Positions 16,624 to 25,632 of a stretch of 64,000 nt of DNA are shown piece by piece. The notes beneath the pieces were generated by a model. The model saw only the letters and a program-made list of their open reading frames with translations. It was not told the DNA's origin and searched no databases. Location of the stretch: the NCBI GenBank assembly GCA_965247565.1, contig CBDFHF010000003.1, forward strand, positions 1,798,001 to 1,862,000. Reading direction: 5' to 3'. Made by a program: the position numbers and the translations under genes. The DNA comes from CBDFHF01 sp965247565. Lineage in GTDB: Bacteria > Pseudomonadota > Gammaproteobacteria > Methylococcales > Methylomonadaceae. Positions within the stretch are counted from its first letter, which is position 1. The number at the start of each line of letters is the position of its first letter.

Positions 16624-19600
16624 ATGTCAGGCATAGAAAACAGGATTGAAAGAGATCTCATAAAAAAGCTTGAAGAGCTCAAATATGTCTACCGCTCTGA
16701 TATCGGTGACCGCGAATCGCTAGAACAAAACTTCCGCCAAAAATTCGAGGCGTTGAACCGTGTGCATTTGACCGATGCCGAATTCGCCCGCCTGCGCGAC
16801 GAAATCGTCACTGCCGACGTGTTTAGCGCCGCCAAAACGCTTCGCGAGCGTAATTACTTTCAACGTGAAGACGGCACTCCTTTACATTACACCCTGGTCA
16901 ATATCAAAGACTGGTGCAAAAACGATTTTGAAGTCATCAACCAGCTTCGCATCAATACCCAAAACAGCCATCACCGTTATGACGTAATTTTACTGATTAA
17001 CGGCATTCCCGTCGTGCAGATTGAGCTTAAAACCCTGCAAGTCAGTCCACGCCGGGCGATGGAGCAAATCGTCGAGTACAAAAACGACCCAGGCAACGGC
17101 TATAGCAACACGTTGCTGTGCTTCGTGCAGTTGTTTATCGTCAGCAACGAAAGCAATACCTATTATTTTGCCAACAACCACAACCAGCACTTCAGCTTTA
17201 ACGCCGACGAGCGCTTTTTGCCGATTTACCAACTGGCCGACGAAGCCAATCAAAAAATCGCCCACCTGCACGACTTTGCCGACAGCTTTCTGGCCAAATG
17301 CACACTGGACCAAATAATCAGCCGCTACATGGTACTGGTCGCCAGCGAGCAAAAGCTGATGATCATGCGCCCGTACCAAATCTATGCGGTCAAGGCGATT
17401 GTCGATTGCATCCACCAAAATCGAGGCAATGGCTACATCTGGCACACCACCGGCAGCGGCAAAACCCTCACCTCGTTCAAGGCCTCCACGCTGCTCAAAG
17501 ACAACCCGGATATTGAAAAATGTCTGTTCGTGGTGGATCGTAAAGACCTGGATCGGCAAACCCGCGAGGAATTCAACCGCTTCCAGGAAGGTTGCGTCGA
17601 AGAAAACACCAACACCGAAACCCTGGTGCGGCGCATGCTCTCGGAAGACTACGCCGACAAAGTCATCGTCACCACCATTCAAAAGCTTGGCCTGGCACTG
17701 GACGAAAACAGCAAACGCAACCAAACCAATAGCCAAAAAGGCAAGCCCACCTACAAGCAACGCCTGGAACCGTTACGCGACAAGCGCGTCGTGTTTATCT
17801 TCGACGAATGCCATCGCTCACAATTCGGAGAAAACCATAAAGCGATCAAAGAATTCTTCCCCAACGCGCAACTGTTCGGCTTCACCGGCACGCCGATTTT
17901 CGAAAAGAACGCCAACTACGTGCAAATCGACGGCACGGTCGGTTCGTTCAAAACGACCGAGGATATTTTCGAAAAACAACTGCACGCCTACACCATCACC
18001 CATGCCATTGATGACAAAAACGTGCTGAGTTTTCACATCGATTACTTTCAGCCCGAAGATAAGAACGGCAAAAAAGCCAAGCTCAAACCCGGTGAAACCG
18101 TCTCCCAGCAAGCCGTTGTCGAAGCGATCCTGAACAAACACGATGCCGCCACCAACTCGCGGCGTTTTAACGCTATTTTGGCCACGGCGTCGATCAATGA
18201 TGCGATTGCCTATTACGACTTGTTCAAAACCGTTCAGGCCAAAAAACAGACCGAAGACGACAGCTTCGCACCGCTGAACGTCGCTTGCGTGTTCTCGCCA
18301 CCCACCCAAGCATTGGCAAAAGACAACGACACGCTAAATGGCAAAAATGTGGCCGACATCAAGCAACTGCAAGACGACCTACCGCAAGAAAAAGCCGACA
18401 ACCAGGAACAGCCAGAACAGAAAAAAGCGGCGTTAATGGCGATTATCGCCGACTACAACGTCCAGTACGGCAGCAACCACACCGTTAACGAGTTCGACCT
18501 GTACTATCAGGACGTGCAACAGCGCATTAAAGACCACAAATATTCCAATCAGGATTACCCGCGCAAACATAAAATCGATATCGTCATTGTGGTGGACATG
18601 CTGCTCACCGGCTTTGATTCCAAATACCTCAACACTCTGTATGTCGATAAAAACCTTAAATACCACGGTTTGATCCAAGCCTTCTCGCGCACCAACCGGG
18701 TGCTAAACGACAGCAAACCCTGGGGTAACGTACTGGATTTTCGCGGCCAGGAACAAGCAGTCGATGCCGCTATCGCCTTGTTCTCCGGCCAGTCCATCGA
18801 TAAAGCCAAAGAAATTTGGCTGGTAGACCCCGCACTGACGGTGATCAACAAACTGCAAACGGCGGTCGGAAAATTGGAAACCTTTATGAAAGCGCAAGGC
18901 TTGGTCTGCGCACCGGAACAAGTCGCCAACTTGAAAGGCGACACGGCCCGTGCCGAATTCATCAACCACTTTAAAGAAGTGCAACGCCTCAAAACCCAGC
19001 TGGATCAATACACCGACCTTGGCGAAGACCAACAGGCCCAAGTCCAAAAACTGCTGCCCGAAGACACTTTGCGCGGCTTTAAAGGTGTGTATCTGGACAC
19101 CGCCCAACGTCTGAAAGCCCAACAAGGCAAAGACACCGGTGGCAACACTACCGTGGAACAGCTGGAATTTGAATTCGTGCTGTTCGCCTCGGCGGTCATC
19201 GATTACGACTACATCATGGGCCTGATCGCCAAATTCACCCAAAAAACCAGCAAACAAAAAATGACTCGCGACGAGCTGATCGAATTGATCAGTTCCAGCG
19301 CCAATTTGCTGGATGAGCGCGACGACATCATTGCCTACATCAATAGCCTGCCCGTCGGGCAAAGCCTCAATGAAAACGCCATTCGCGATGGTTACCAAGC
19401 CTTCAAAGCCGCAAAATCTGCTCACGATTTAGCTGTCATCGCTGATAAACACCGTCTTGAGCCACAAGCCCTGCAAGCTTTTGTCGATACCATCATGAGC
19501 CGGATGATTTTCGATGGTGAAAAGCTCAGTGATCTACTCAGCCCCCTGGAACTGGGCTGGAAAGCCCGCACCCAAGCCGAACTGGCCTTGATGGAGGACT

Positions 19601-19665
19601 TGCTGCCGGTATTACACAAACTGGCCCAAGGCCGCGAAATTTCCGGATTGGCGGCGTATGAATAA
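16624..19665 (+). CDS. hsdR: Type I restriction enzyme R subunit
   Basis: A 1013-residue motor and nuclease subunit. The PD-(D/E)XK nuclease is at the N-terminus: Asp120 in HRYDVILL, then Glu134 and Lys136 in VVQIELKT. The superfamily 2 translocase follows with Walker A HTTGSGKT (274-281), VFIFDECHRSQFG, GFTGTPI and, further on, MLLTGFDSKYL and QAFSRTNRV. The C-terminal helical region binds the HsdM2S core. The start is ATG 16624 rather than TTG 16606. The frame is undamaged, unlike hsdS and hsdM beside it. Codon usage is more GC-rich and regular than neighbouring genes. Confidence 0.95.
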   Translation: MSGIENRIERDLIKKLEELKYVYRSDIGDRESLEQNFRQKFEALNRVHLTDAEFARLRDEIVTADVFSAAKTLRERNYFQREDGTPLHYTLVNIKDWCKNDFEVINQLRINTQNSHHRYDVILLINGIPVVQIELKTLQVSPRRAMEQIVEYKNDPGNGYSNTLLCFVQLFIVSNESNTYYFANNHNQHFSFNADERFLPIYQLADEANQKIAHLHDFADSFLAKCTLDQIISRYMVLVASEQKLMIMRPYQIYAVKAIVDCIHQNRGNGYIWHTTGSGKTLTSFKASTLLKDNPDIEKCLFVVDRKDLDRQTREEFNRFQEGCVEENTNTETLVRRMLSEDYADKVIVTTIQKLGLALDENSKRNQTNSQKGKPTYKQRLEPLRDKRVVFIFDECHRSQFGENHKAIKEFFPNAQLFGFTGTPIFEKNANYVQIDGTVGSFKTTEDIFEKQLHAYTITHAIDDKNVLSFHIDYFQPEDKNGKKAKLKPGETVSQQAVVEAILNKHDAATNSRRFNAILATASINDAIAYYDLFKTVQAKKQTEDDSFAPLNVACVFSPPTQALAKDNDTLNGKNVADIKQLQDDLPQEKADNQEQPEQKKAALMAIIADYNVQYGSNHTVNEFDLYYQDVQQRIKDHKYSNQDYPRKHKIDIVIVVDMLLTGFDSKYLNTLYVDKNLKYHGLIQAFSRTNRVLNDSKPWGNVLDFRGQEQAVDAAIALFSGQSIDKAKEIWLVDPALTVINKLQTAVGKLETFMKAQGLVCAPEQVANLKGDTARAEFINHFKEVQRLKTQLDQYTDLGEDQQAQVQKLLPEDTLRGFKGVYLDTAQRLKAQQGKDTGGNTTVEQLEFEFVLFASAVIDYDYIMGLIAKFTQKTSKQKMTRDELIELISSSANLLDERDDIIAYINSLPVGQSLNENAIRDGYQAFKAAKSAHDLAVIADKHRLEPQALQAFVDTIMSRMIFDGEKLSDLLSPLELGWKARTQAELALMEDLLPVLHKLAQGREISGLAAYE

Positions 19666-19672
19666 CCCCCTC

Positions 19673-19750
19673 CTCCCAGCCTCTCGACAACCACTCCAGG
19701 CGTTGTTCTACCCCCTGCATCCATGCAGTCGCCCCTTGTCAGGGGAAGGA
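19673..19750. repeat. 78-bp GC-rich repeat, copy 1
   Basis: CTCCCAGCCTCTCGACAAC at the left and TTGTCAGGGGAAGGA at the right. A second copy of the same length with about six changes lies at 20572-20649, inside the DUF1016 gene. It sits directly after the hsdR stop. Confidence 0.85.
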
Positions 19751-19813
19751 GCTTTGACCCAAGCTAACCAAGGCTTTCAGTTCCTTCCCCTGATATTGAG
19801 GCTGTCGCAAAAG

Positions 19814-19886
19814 GTAGGTTGGACTGAATGCAATGAAGCCCAACATTTTGATTCTGTTGGGCTTCGCCGTGCTCAGCCCAACCTAC
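19814..19886. repeat. Nested palindromic repeat (GTAGGTTGG...CCAACCTAC)
   Basis: Outer arms GTAGGTTGG (19814-19822) and CCAACCTAC (19878-19886), with a second inverted pair AAGCCCAAC/GTTGGGCTT inside. A 73-bp non-coding hairpin element of the type dispersed in many proteobacterial genomes. The gap 19666-19935 holds only repeats. Confidence 0.75.
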
Positions 19887-20571
19887 ATCATTGCTTTTAC
19901 GACATCCTCTCAAGGGAAGGCTTAGGCAGAGGTCTATGACAATCAGCCTCTCAACCAATACCACCCTCGTGTTCAGCGAAGTACTGCAACACATCCAGCA
20001 AGCGCGGCACAAAATCTTTAGCCAAGCCAACACGGCCCTGATTGACCTGTATTGGCAAATCGGCCTTACCATCAGCCACAAAGTGCAAAGCGAAGCCTGG
20101 GGTAAAGGTGTAGTCACCGAACTGGCGCAATTTATTGCGCACAATGCTCCAGACGTCAAAGGATTCAGCGACAAAAACCTCTGGCGCATGAAGCAGTTTT
20201 ACGAAACCTATCAGGCCGATGAAAAACTCTCAGCACTGGTGAGAGAATTGCCCTGGACACACAACACCATTATCTTTTTCCGTTGCAAAAGCGCCGAAGA
20301 ACGCACGTACTACCTGACGATTGCGCGTAGTGACAGACTCAGCAAGCGCGATTTGGAACGACAAATAGACGCCGCACAATTCGAGCGCAGCCTGCTGAGC
20401 GCAAAACTCTCACCACTGGCGAGAGAATTACATCCCGACATTCAGGAGACTTGCAAAGTCCAATACGTGCTGGAGTTTTTGGGGTTGCCAGAAACCCACA
20501 GCAAAAACGACCTGCAAACCGCGCTGATTCAGCACATGAAGGACTTTATTCTGGAACTGGGCAGCATCCAC

Positions 20572-20649
20572 CTCCCAGCCTTTCGACAACTGCTCCAGGC
20601 GTTGTTCTACCTCCTGCATCCATGCAGTCGCCCTTTGTCAGGGGGAGGA
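20572..20649. repeat. 78-bp GC-rich repeat, copy 2
   Basis: Starts CTCCCAGCCTTTCGACAAC and ends TTTGTCAGGGGGAGGA. It forms the left border of the DUF559-bearing insert. Further palindromic CCCTCCCCTGATAAGGGGG sequence follows up to about 20700. Confidence 0.85.
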
Positions 20650-20708
20650 ACGAATCGATATCAGTTCCCTCCCCTGATAAGGGGGAGGGTTAGGTAGGGG
20701 TTAAAACC

Positions 20709-21071
20709 ATGACAGACAAAATTTTCAACCTCCCGGAATACACCACCCGTCGACAAGAGCTGCGCAACAACGCCACCCAACCGGAGCAAAAACTCTGGGC
20801 GGCAGTACGCGGCAAACAACTTGGTGTTAAATTTCGCAGACAACACGGCATTGGGCGCTATATCGTCGACTTTTACTGCCCAGAAGCTAAGCTGGTCATC
20901 GAAGTCGATGGCGATAGCCACTACACCGAAACCGCCCAGCAACAAGATGCACAGCGGGATGCCTATATGCAGTCGGTGGGTTTGCGGGTGTTACGATTTA
21001 CCAATCAGGATATTACCCAGAATATGGCTGGCGTGTATGAAACGATTAAGCGAGTCATTGATGATAGATAA
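20709..21071 (+). CDS. DUF559 endonuclease-like protein (Vsr fold)
   Basis: A 120-residue protein of the DUF559 family, related to very-short-patch repair and PD-(D/E)XK endonucleases. The core is VKFRRQHGIGRYIVDFYCPE then AKLVIEVDGDSHY, supplying the D...E-x-D acidic residues, and it ends LRVLRFTNQDITQNMAGVYE. The N-terminal RRQELRNNATQPEQKLWAAV is typical. The frame is intact. It sits inside the broken DUF1016 gene between GC-rich repeats, so it is best read as part of a mobile or repeat-carried unit. Real activity is unknown. Confidence 0.8.
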   Translation: MTDKIFNLPEYTTRRQELRNNATQPEQKLWAAVRGKQLGVKFRRQHGIGRYIVDFYCPEAKLVIEVDGDSHYTETAQQQDAQRDAYMQSVGLRVLRFTNQDITQNMAGVYETIKRVIDDR

Positions 21072-21191
21072 CCCCCTCCCAGCCTCCCCCTTGCCAGGGG
21101 GAGGAGCTTTGGCCCCGTTGTCCCCTTTATCAGTAGGAAGTGTCTCAGCTCAATTCCCTCCCCTGGCAAGGGGAGGGCGGCTAGGGTGGGG
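21072..21191. repeat. GC-rich palindromic repeat block, right of DUF559
   Basis: Begins CCCCCTCCCAGCCTCCCCC, with TTGCCAGGGGGAGGAGC next, and ends with CCCTCCCCTGGCAAGGGG and GGGCGGCTAGGGTGGGG. The two halves are imperfectly inverted. The same sequence family lies in the hsdR-DUF1016 gap, before the DUF559 gene and inside hsdM. Confidence 0.8.
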
Positions 21192-21317
21192 CTGTCTGAA
21201 AAGCTTCACATACGCACTATCGCGCAACCTGTCGCCGACCTTGATCGCTGAATACCAGTTGCAACTGCCGGATAAAAAATTGATACAGGCCAAATTGCAT
21301 GAGCTGGAGGGTGAGCG

Positions 21318-22686
21318 ATGAGTGAGCCAACGAAAAAGGGTTTGGTGCCAGTGTTGCGCTTTCCTGAATTTCGGGATGCGGGGGAGTGGGAGCAGCTACC
21401 AATTGGTGACAAAGTAGATTTGCTATCTGGGTACCCCTTTAAAAGTGAAGAAATATCTGAGGATGCTAGCGGTATTCCATTAATGCGAGGGGGTAAATGT
21501 TACAGAAGGTTATATTCGCCATGGCCGAGATATAGATCGATTTTTCCTAGGTGATGTGAAAAAACTTGAAAAGTATTTTCTACAAATTAATGACTTAGTC
21601 ATTGGAATGGACGGTTCTAAGGTTGGAAAAAACTCTGCTTTAATTACCGATAAAGATTCTGGGGCGTTACTTATTCAGCGGGTTGCTCGCTTGAGAACGG
21701 AATGTAAAGCGACTATTTCATTTATATTCCAGCATATAAATTCAATCAAATTTCATTCATATGTAGATCGAATTAATACTAGCAGTGGTATTCCGCATAT
21801 AAGTGCCAAACAAATAAATGAATTTGAAATTTGTTTCCCGCCAGTTGAGAAAGAACAGCAAAAAATCGCCGATTGCCTGACTTCCATCGACGAACTGGTC
21901 ACCGCACAAACCCAAAAGATTGAAGCTCTCAAAGCCCATAAAAAAGGCCTGATGCAGCAGCTATTCCCCGCCGAAGGCGAAACCGTCCCCAAACTGCGCT
22001 TTCCTGAGTTTCGGGGTGCAGGTGAGTGGATTAATAGCACTTTAGGAGATATTTCTAAGATTACATCTGGCGGAACTCCCAGCCGCACGAAAAATGAATA
22101 CTGGAATGGAAATATCCCCTGGGTAACAACCTCACTTATAGATTTTAATATTATTCAAAGTGCAAACGAGTTCATTAGTGAACTCGGCCTTAAAGAATCC
22201 TCTGCAAAAATATTTCCTAAAAACACCATTTTAATGGCGATGTATGGGCAGGGTATAACTCGAGGAAAAGTTGCCGTATTGGGAATTGATGCAGCAACAA
22301 ATCAAGCTTGCGCCGCAATTCTTTTGAATGAGGAAATAAAACCAAGCTTTGTATTTCAAAATTTAGTAAGTCGTTACGACGAAATACGTGATTTAAGTAA
22401 TCAGGGTGGACAGGAAAATTTGAGTGGGGGATTGATTGAGAAAATTCCTTTTTCTTTCCCAGCTAGTGTTGATGAACAACAAAAAATCGCCAATTGCCTA
22501 TCCTCCATCGACGAACTGATCATCGCCCAAACCCAAAAACTCACCGCCCTTAAGGCCCATAAAAAAGGCCTGATGCAGCAGCTATTCCCCTCCATGGATG
22601 ACGACTGCATGGATGCCACCACTAAAGGGTGGTCTATGGACAGCGTTAGAGCGACGCAGGATGCCAAAGCCGAGATGGCTAGATGA
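21318..22686 (+). pseudogene. hsdS: Type I restriction specificity subunit, one-base frameshift
   Basis: Two target-recognition domains and two conserved regions are recognisable: TRD1 from the start (LRFPEFRDAGEWEQLPIGDK), first spacer with QQKIADCLTSIDELVTAQTQ and KAHKKGLMQQLFP, TRD2 from LRFPEFRGAGEW, and the second spacer with the same KAHKKGLMQQLFP. The frame breaks at a G5 run (21489-21493). Removing one G joins IPLMRG to VNVTEGYIRHGRDIDRFFLG and restores one protein of about 456 residues. As written, translation stops after 78 residues, and a GTG at 21556 could restart the rest. This could be a real mutation, a switch, or a sequence error. Confidence 0.85.
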
Positions 22687-23201
22687 GCAAAAGAATCATC
22701 ATAATTGCCGGACCCAATGGTGCAGGCAAAACCACGTTTGCCCGTTCGTTTCTACCCTTGGAAGCCCAGTGTCCGCGCTTTATCAATGCTGACCTGATTG
22801 CGGCTGGATTATCGCCGTTTGCCCCGGAAGCCATGGCGATCAAGGCTGGACGGCTGATGTTGGAAGAAATAGCGAGTTGTGTACAGCTTGAACACAGTTT
22901 TGCGATTGAGACAACGCTGTCCGGCCTTGGCTACCTCAAGCATATTCGACAATGGCGCACACAGGGTTATCACGTCACGCTCTATTTTTTGGCATTGCCC
23001 CGTGTCGAAATTGCCATTGCCCGCGTAGCGGAGCGTGTGCGGCAAGGCGGGCATCATATTCCTGAAGCGGTGATACGCCGTCGGTTTGTGGCGGGGTTAA
23101 ACTATTTCGATCAACACTACAAAGCCGAGGTAGATGCCTGGGCTAAATACGACAATTCTGGCCTAGCGCCTGTATTACTTGAATGGGGTGAACAAACATG
23201 A
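22683..23201 (+). CDS. Zeta-toxin-like P-loop kinase
   Basis: A 172-residue protein beginning KRIIIIAGPNGAGKTT with Walker A at 10-18. It has the zeta-toxin-like segments FINADLIAAGLSPF, FAIETTLSG and RVAERVRQGGHHIPEAVIRR. Zeta toxins phosphorylate UDP-GlcNAc; this short branch has unknown substrates and may instead be an ordinary kinase. The start overlaps the hsdS stop (ATGA) and its stop overlaps the next gene, so it belongs to the hsd transcript. Confidence 0.85.
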   Translation: MSKRIIIIAGPNGAGKTTFARSFLPLEAQCPRFINADLIAAGLSPFAPEAMAIKAGRLMLEEIASCVQLEHSFAIETTLSGLGYLKHIRQWRTQGYHVTLYFLALPRVEIAIARVAERVRQGGHHIPEAVIRRRFVAGLNYFDQHYKAEVDAWAKYDNSGLAPVLLEWGEQT

Positions 23202-23395
23202 GCACACTTGATATTACCACCGCCAAAGATCCAGTCCTTCGCGCCTCAATGACTGCCATGCAAAGGGCAGCGGCACTTGCCCGCCAAACGGCAATTCAAA
23301 CACAAACCCATGTTGTGATTGTAGAAGACGAGAAGATAGTTCGCATTTCGGCTGACGAGTTGCGCCAGATTGCTTCCGAAGAAAAAAACGTGTGA
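23198..23395 (+). CDS. Small protein paired with the zeta-like kinase (possible antitoxin)
   Basis: A 65-residue protein. MQRAAALARQTAIQTQTHVV then VIVEDEKIVRISADELRQ suggests an N-terminal helix and a short beta hairpin. It overlaps the kinase stop by four bases. Its pairing with a zeta-like kinase suggests an antitoxin role, but no antitoxin fold is recognisable. Confidence 0.6.
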   Translation: MSTLDITTAKDPVLRASMTAMQRAAALARQTAIQTQTHVVIVEDEKIVRISADELRQIASEEKNV

Positions 23396-23400
23396 CTGCT

Positions 23401-23622
23401 ATGGAACAAAAACGAGTTGCCCTTACCGACTCGGAAATAAGAGTAAAAGGCTTGGCCATTCTGGCCCAATATTTGGGCGATATTGAAATGGAGCGTTTTA
23501 TCGCCTTGATCCAGCGCGAGCCGTTCGACTATACCCCATGGCGGCAATCTTTAGATACCGAAGAAAGTATCGAAGAGATCAGCAGGAAGGCCATGGAACT
23601 GCGGCATAAGCAGGACATTTAG
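23401..23622 (+). CDS. Small conserved-looking protein, unknown
   Basis: A 73-residue protein (MEQKRVALTDSEIRVKGLAI, LGDIEMERFIALIQREPFDY, TPWRQSL). A GTG at 23392 would overlap the preceding stop; I prefer ATG 23401. Helical, acidic C-terminus. The REPFDYTxWR motif looks like a conserved short family found near toxin modules, but I cannot name it. It lies between the kinase pair and hsdM in the same direction. Confidence 0.55.
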   Translation: MEQKRVALTDSEIRVKGLAILAQYLGDIEMERFIALIQREPFDYTPWRQSLDTEESIEEISRKAMELRHKQDI

Positions 23623-23669
23623 TTAGTAGTTCGTCCTCTATATAAGTCAAACGATTTAAACAAAAAACT

Positions 23670-25400
23670 ATGACCCAACAAGAACTCAACAAACTCGGCA
23701 GCACGCTGTGGGCAATCGCCGACGATCTCCGTGGCGCAATGAACGCCGACGATTTTCGCGACTATATGCTGTCGTTTCTGTTTTTGCGCTATTTGTCGGA
23801 TAACTACGAAGCCGCTGCGCAGAAGGAACTGGGGGCGGATTATCCGAATTTAACCAGTAACCCCACCCTAACCCTCCCCTTGTCAGGGGAGGGGACACAA
23901 GCCCTGCCTTCTTTTCAGGGCAAGATTGGAGAAGCGCAGTCTGCCTATCAAAAGGAGATCAGGTCACAGCAAACCCCTCTCCTTGGCGTCGGGGTGACTA
24001 CCACAACTCAGCAAACCCCTCCCCCTGGCAAGGGGGAGGCTGGGAGGGGGTATATTTCGCCACTATCGCTATGGTATGGCGCAAATGCCGGCGATGTGGC
24101 GGAATTTGAAAAACAAATGCGCCGCAAAGTGCATTATGTGATTGAGCCGCCGCATCTGTGGAGCAGCATTGCCGAGCTGGCGAGAACCCAAAACGGTGAA
24201 TTGCTGCACACCTTGGAAAAAGGTTTTAAATACATCGAAAACCAAAGCTTTGACAGCACTTTTCAGGGCCTATTCTCGGAGATTAACCTTAACTCCGAAA
24301 AGCTTGGCAAAAGTTACACGGATCGTAATGCCAAGCTGTGCACCATTATCAGTAAAATCGCCGCCGGCATTGCGCAGTTTTCCACCGATAGCGATATTTT
24401 GGGCGATGCTTATGAATACCTGATCGGCCAGTTTGCCGCTGGTTCTGGCAAAAAAGCCGGTGAGTTTTATACGCCTCAACAGATTTCCGACATTCTGTCC
24501 GCCATCGTGGCCCTGGATAGCCAGGAACCCGCCACCGGCAAAAAGAAGAAGTTGGATAAGGTGCTGGATTTTGCCTGTGGCTCCGGCTCGTTGTTACTCA
24601 ATGTGCGCAAACAACTGGGCCAGCATGGTATCGGCAAGATTTACGGCCAAGAATCCAATATCACGACCTACAACCTGGCACGCATGAATATGCTGCTGCA
24701 CGGTGTTAAAGATTCCGAATTCGAAATCCACCACGGCGACACCTTGTTGAACGATTGGGCTATTTTGAAGGAAATGAACCCAGCCAAAAAACTGTTGTTT
24801 GATGCCGTCGTGGCGAATGCGCCGTTCAGCCTTCGCTGGGAACCCAACGAAACACTAAACGAAGACTTCCGTTTTAAAAGCTATGGACTCGCCCCGAAAT
24901 CGGCCGCCGACTTTGCCTTTTTGTTGCACGGTTTTCATTTTCTAAGCGACCAAGGCACGATGGCTATCATTTTGCCGCATGGGGTGCTGTTCCGTGGCGG
25001 CGCCGAAGAGCGTATCCGCACCAAACTGTTGAAAGACGGCCATATCGATACCGTGATTGGCTTGCCCGCTAATCTATTTTTCTCGACCGGCATTCCTGTT
25101 TGTATTCTGGTGTTGAAAAAATGCAAAAAGCCGGATGACGTGTTGTTTATCAACGCCAGTGAATACTTCGAAAAAGGCAAACGCCAAAACCGCTTACTGC
25201 CAGAGCATATCGACAAGATTGTCGATACTTACCAATACCGCAAGGAAGAAGATCGTTATTCCCGTCGGGTTTCAATGGATGAAATTGAGCAAAATGATTT
25301 CAACCTGAATATCTCGCGTTATATCAGTACGGCTGTGGCTGAGGAAACGATTGATTTAACAAAAGTGAATAAAGATAGACACACTGGAAGTGAAAATTAA
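23670..25400 (+). CDS. hsdM: Type I restriction methylase subunit with in-frame repeat insertion
   Basis: A 576-residue N6-adenine methyltransferase subunit. The N-terminal helical domain (LNKLGSTLWAIADDLRGAMN, YMLSFLFLRYLSDNYEAAAQ) is followed by the catalytic domain with AdoMet motif LDFACGSGSLL and catalytic motif VVANAPFSLRWEP. The second position of NPPF is Ala here, which could lower activity. Residues about 64-128 (NPTLTLPLSGEG through PGKGEAGRGY) are not HsdM: they are translated GC-rich repeats, inserted between LTS and ISPLSLWYG. Homologues pass directly from one to the other. The reading frame survives. hsdM is last in the island rather than beside hsdS. Confidence 0.9.
   Translation: MTQQELNKLGSTLWAIADDLRGAMNADDFRDYMLSFLFLRYLSDNYEAAAQKELGADYPNLTSNPTLTLPLSGEGTQALPSFQGKIGEAQSAYQKEIRSQQTPLLGVGVTTTTQQTPPPGKGEAGRGYISPLSLWYGANAGDVAEFEKQMRRKVHYVIEPPHLWSSIAELARTQNGELLHTLEKGFKYIENQSFDSTFQGLFSEINLNSEKLGKSYTDRNAKLCTIISKIAAGIAQFSTDSDILGDAYEYLIGQFAAGSGKKAGEFYTPQQISDILSAIVALDSQEPATGKKKKLDKVLDFACGSGSLLLNVRKQLGQHGIGKIYGQESNITTYNLARMNMLLHGVKDSEFEIHHGDTLLNDWAILKEMNPAKKLLFDAVVANAPFSLRWEPNETLNEDFRFKSYGLAPKSAADFAFLLHGFHFLSDQGTMAIILPHGVLFRGGAEERIRTKLLKDGHIDTVIGLPANLFFSTGIPVCILVLKKCKKPDDVLFINASEYFEKGKRQNRLLPEHIDKIVDTYQYRKEEDRYSRRVSMDEIEQNDFNLNISRYISTAVAEETIDLTKVNKDRHTGSEN
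23860..24053. repeat. GC-rich repeat insertion inside hsdM
   Basis: CCCCACCCTAACCCTCCCC and TTGTCAGGGGAGGGG at the left, CCCCTCCCCCTGGCAAGGGG with GGAGGCTGGGAGGGGG at the right, about 194 bp. The same sequence family borders the DUF559 gene. Its length keeps hsdM in frame and adds about 64 residues. Confidence 0.85.
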
Positions 25401-25632
25401 AACGGCTAGAGATCGGCATAATGAGTTCTTGCAAGCACTTGGTCTTGAAACATTGCCGTAGTCAGAAAATATTTCTGTAATGCAATTAATTTCAAATTGA
25501 ACCACCGCCGCAAGTTGCGTATTGTGGGGACAATACAAAACCCCGGAAATAGGGTTAAACATTTCTGGTTATCGTGAAATAATAACGGCAGACCTGTTAC
25601 GATCTGCAACCTACAACCCAAATCTGATTCCT

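Larger units (their letters stand above)
19936..21321 (+). pseudogene. DUF1016 (YhcG-type) nuclease gene, split and partly replaced
   Basis: From ATG 19936 about 210 residues match the DUF1016 N-terminal domain (VFSEVLQHIQQARHKIFSQA, LIDLYWQIGLTISHKVQSEA, GFSDKNLWRMKQFYETY) up to DFILELGS. There it runs into a 78-bp repeat and ends in repeat-encoded sequence. The last 38 residues of the family (TYALSRNLSPTLIAEYQLQL and so on to KLHELEGER) reappear at 21205-21321, where the stop overlaps the hsdS start. The piece between, which should hold the PD-(D/E)XK active site (DLLFFHR...AFELK), is gone. In its place is a DUF559 gene between GC-rich repeats. Confidence 0.85.

Noticed and set aside
16990..19425. 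Long antisense ORFs (up to 256 residues) opposite hsdR
   Set aside because: They mirror the codon structure of the GC-rich hsdR gene and show no domain; hsdR itself is fully supported.
20821..21321. 166-residue ORF ending in the DUF1016 C-terminus
   Set aside because: Only its last 38 residues are protein-like; the front is the DUF559 gene and repeats in the wrong frame.
19673..24053. GC-rich inverted repeats as a CRISPR array
   Set aside because: Units are palindromic, unevenly spaced and partly inside coding sequence; there are no regular spacers and no cas genes.
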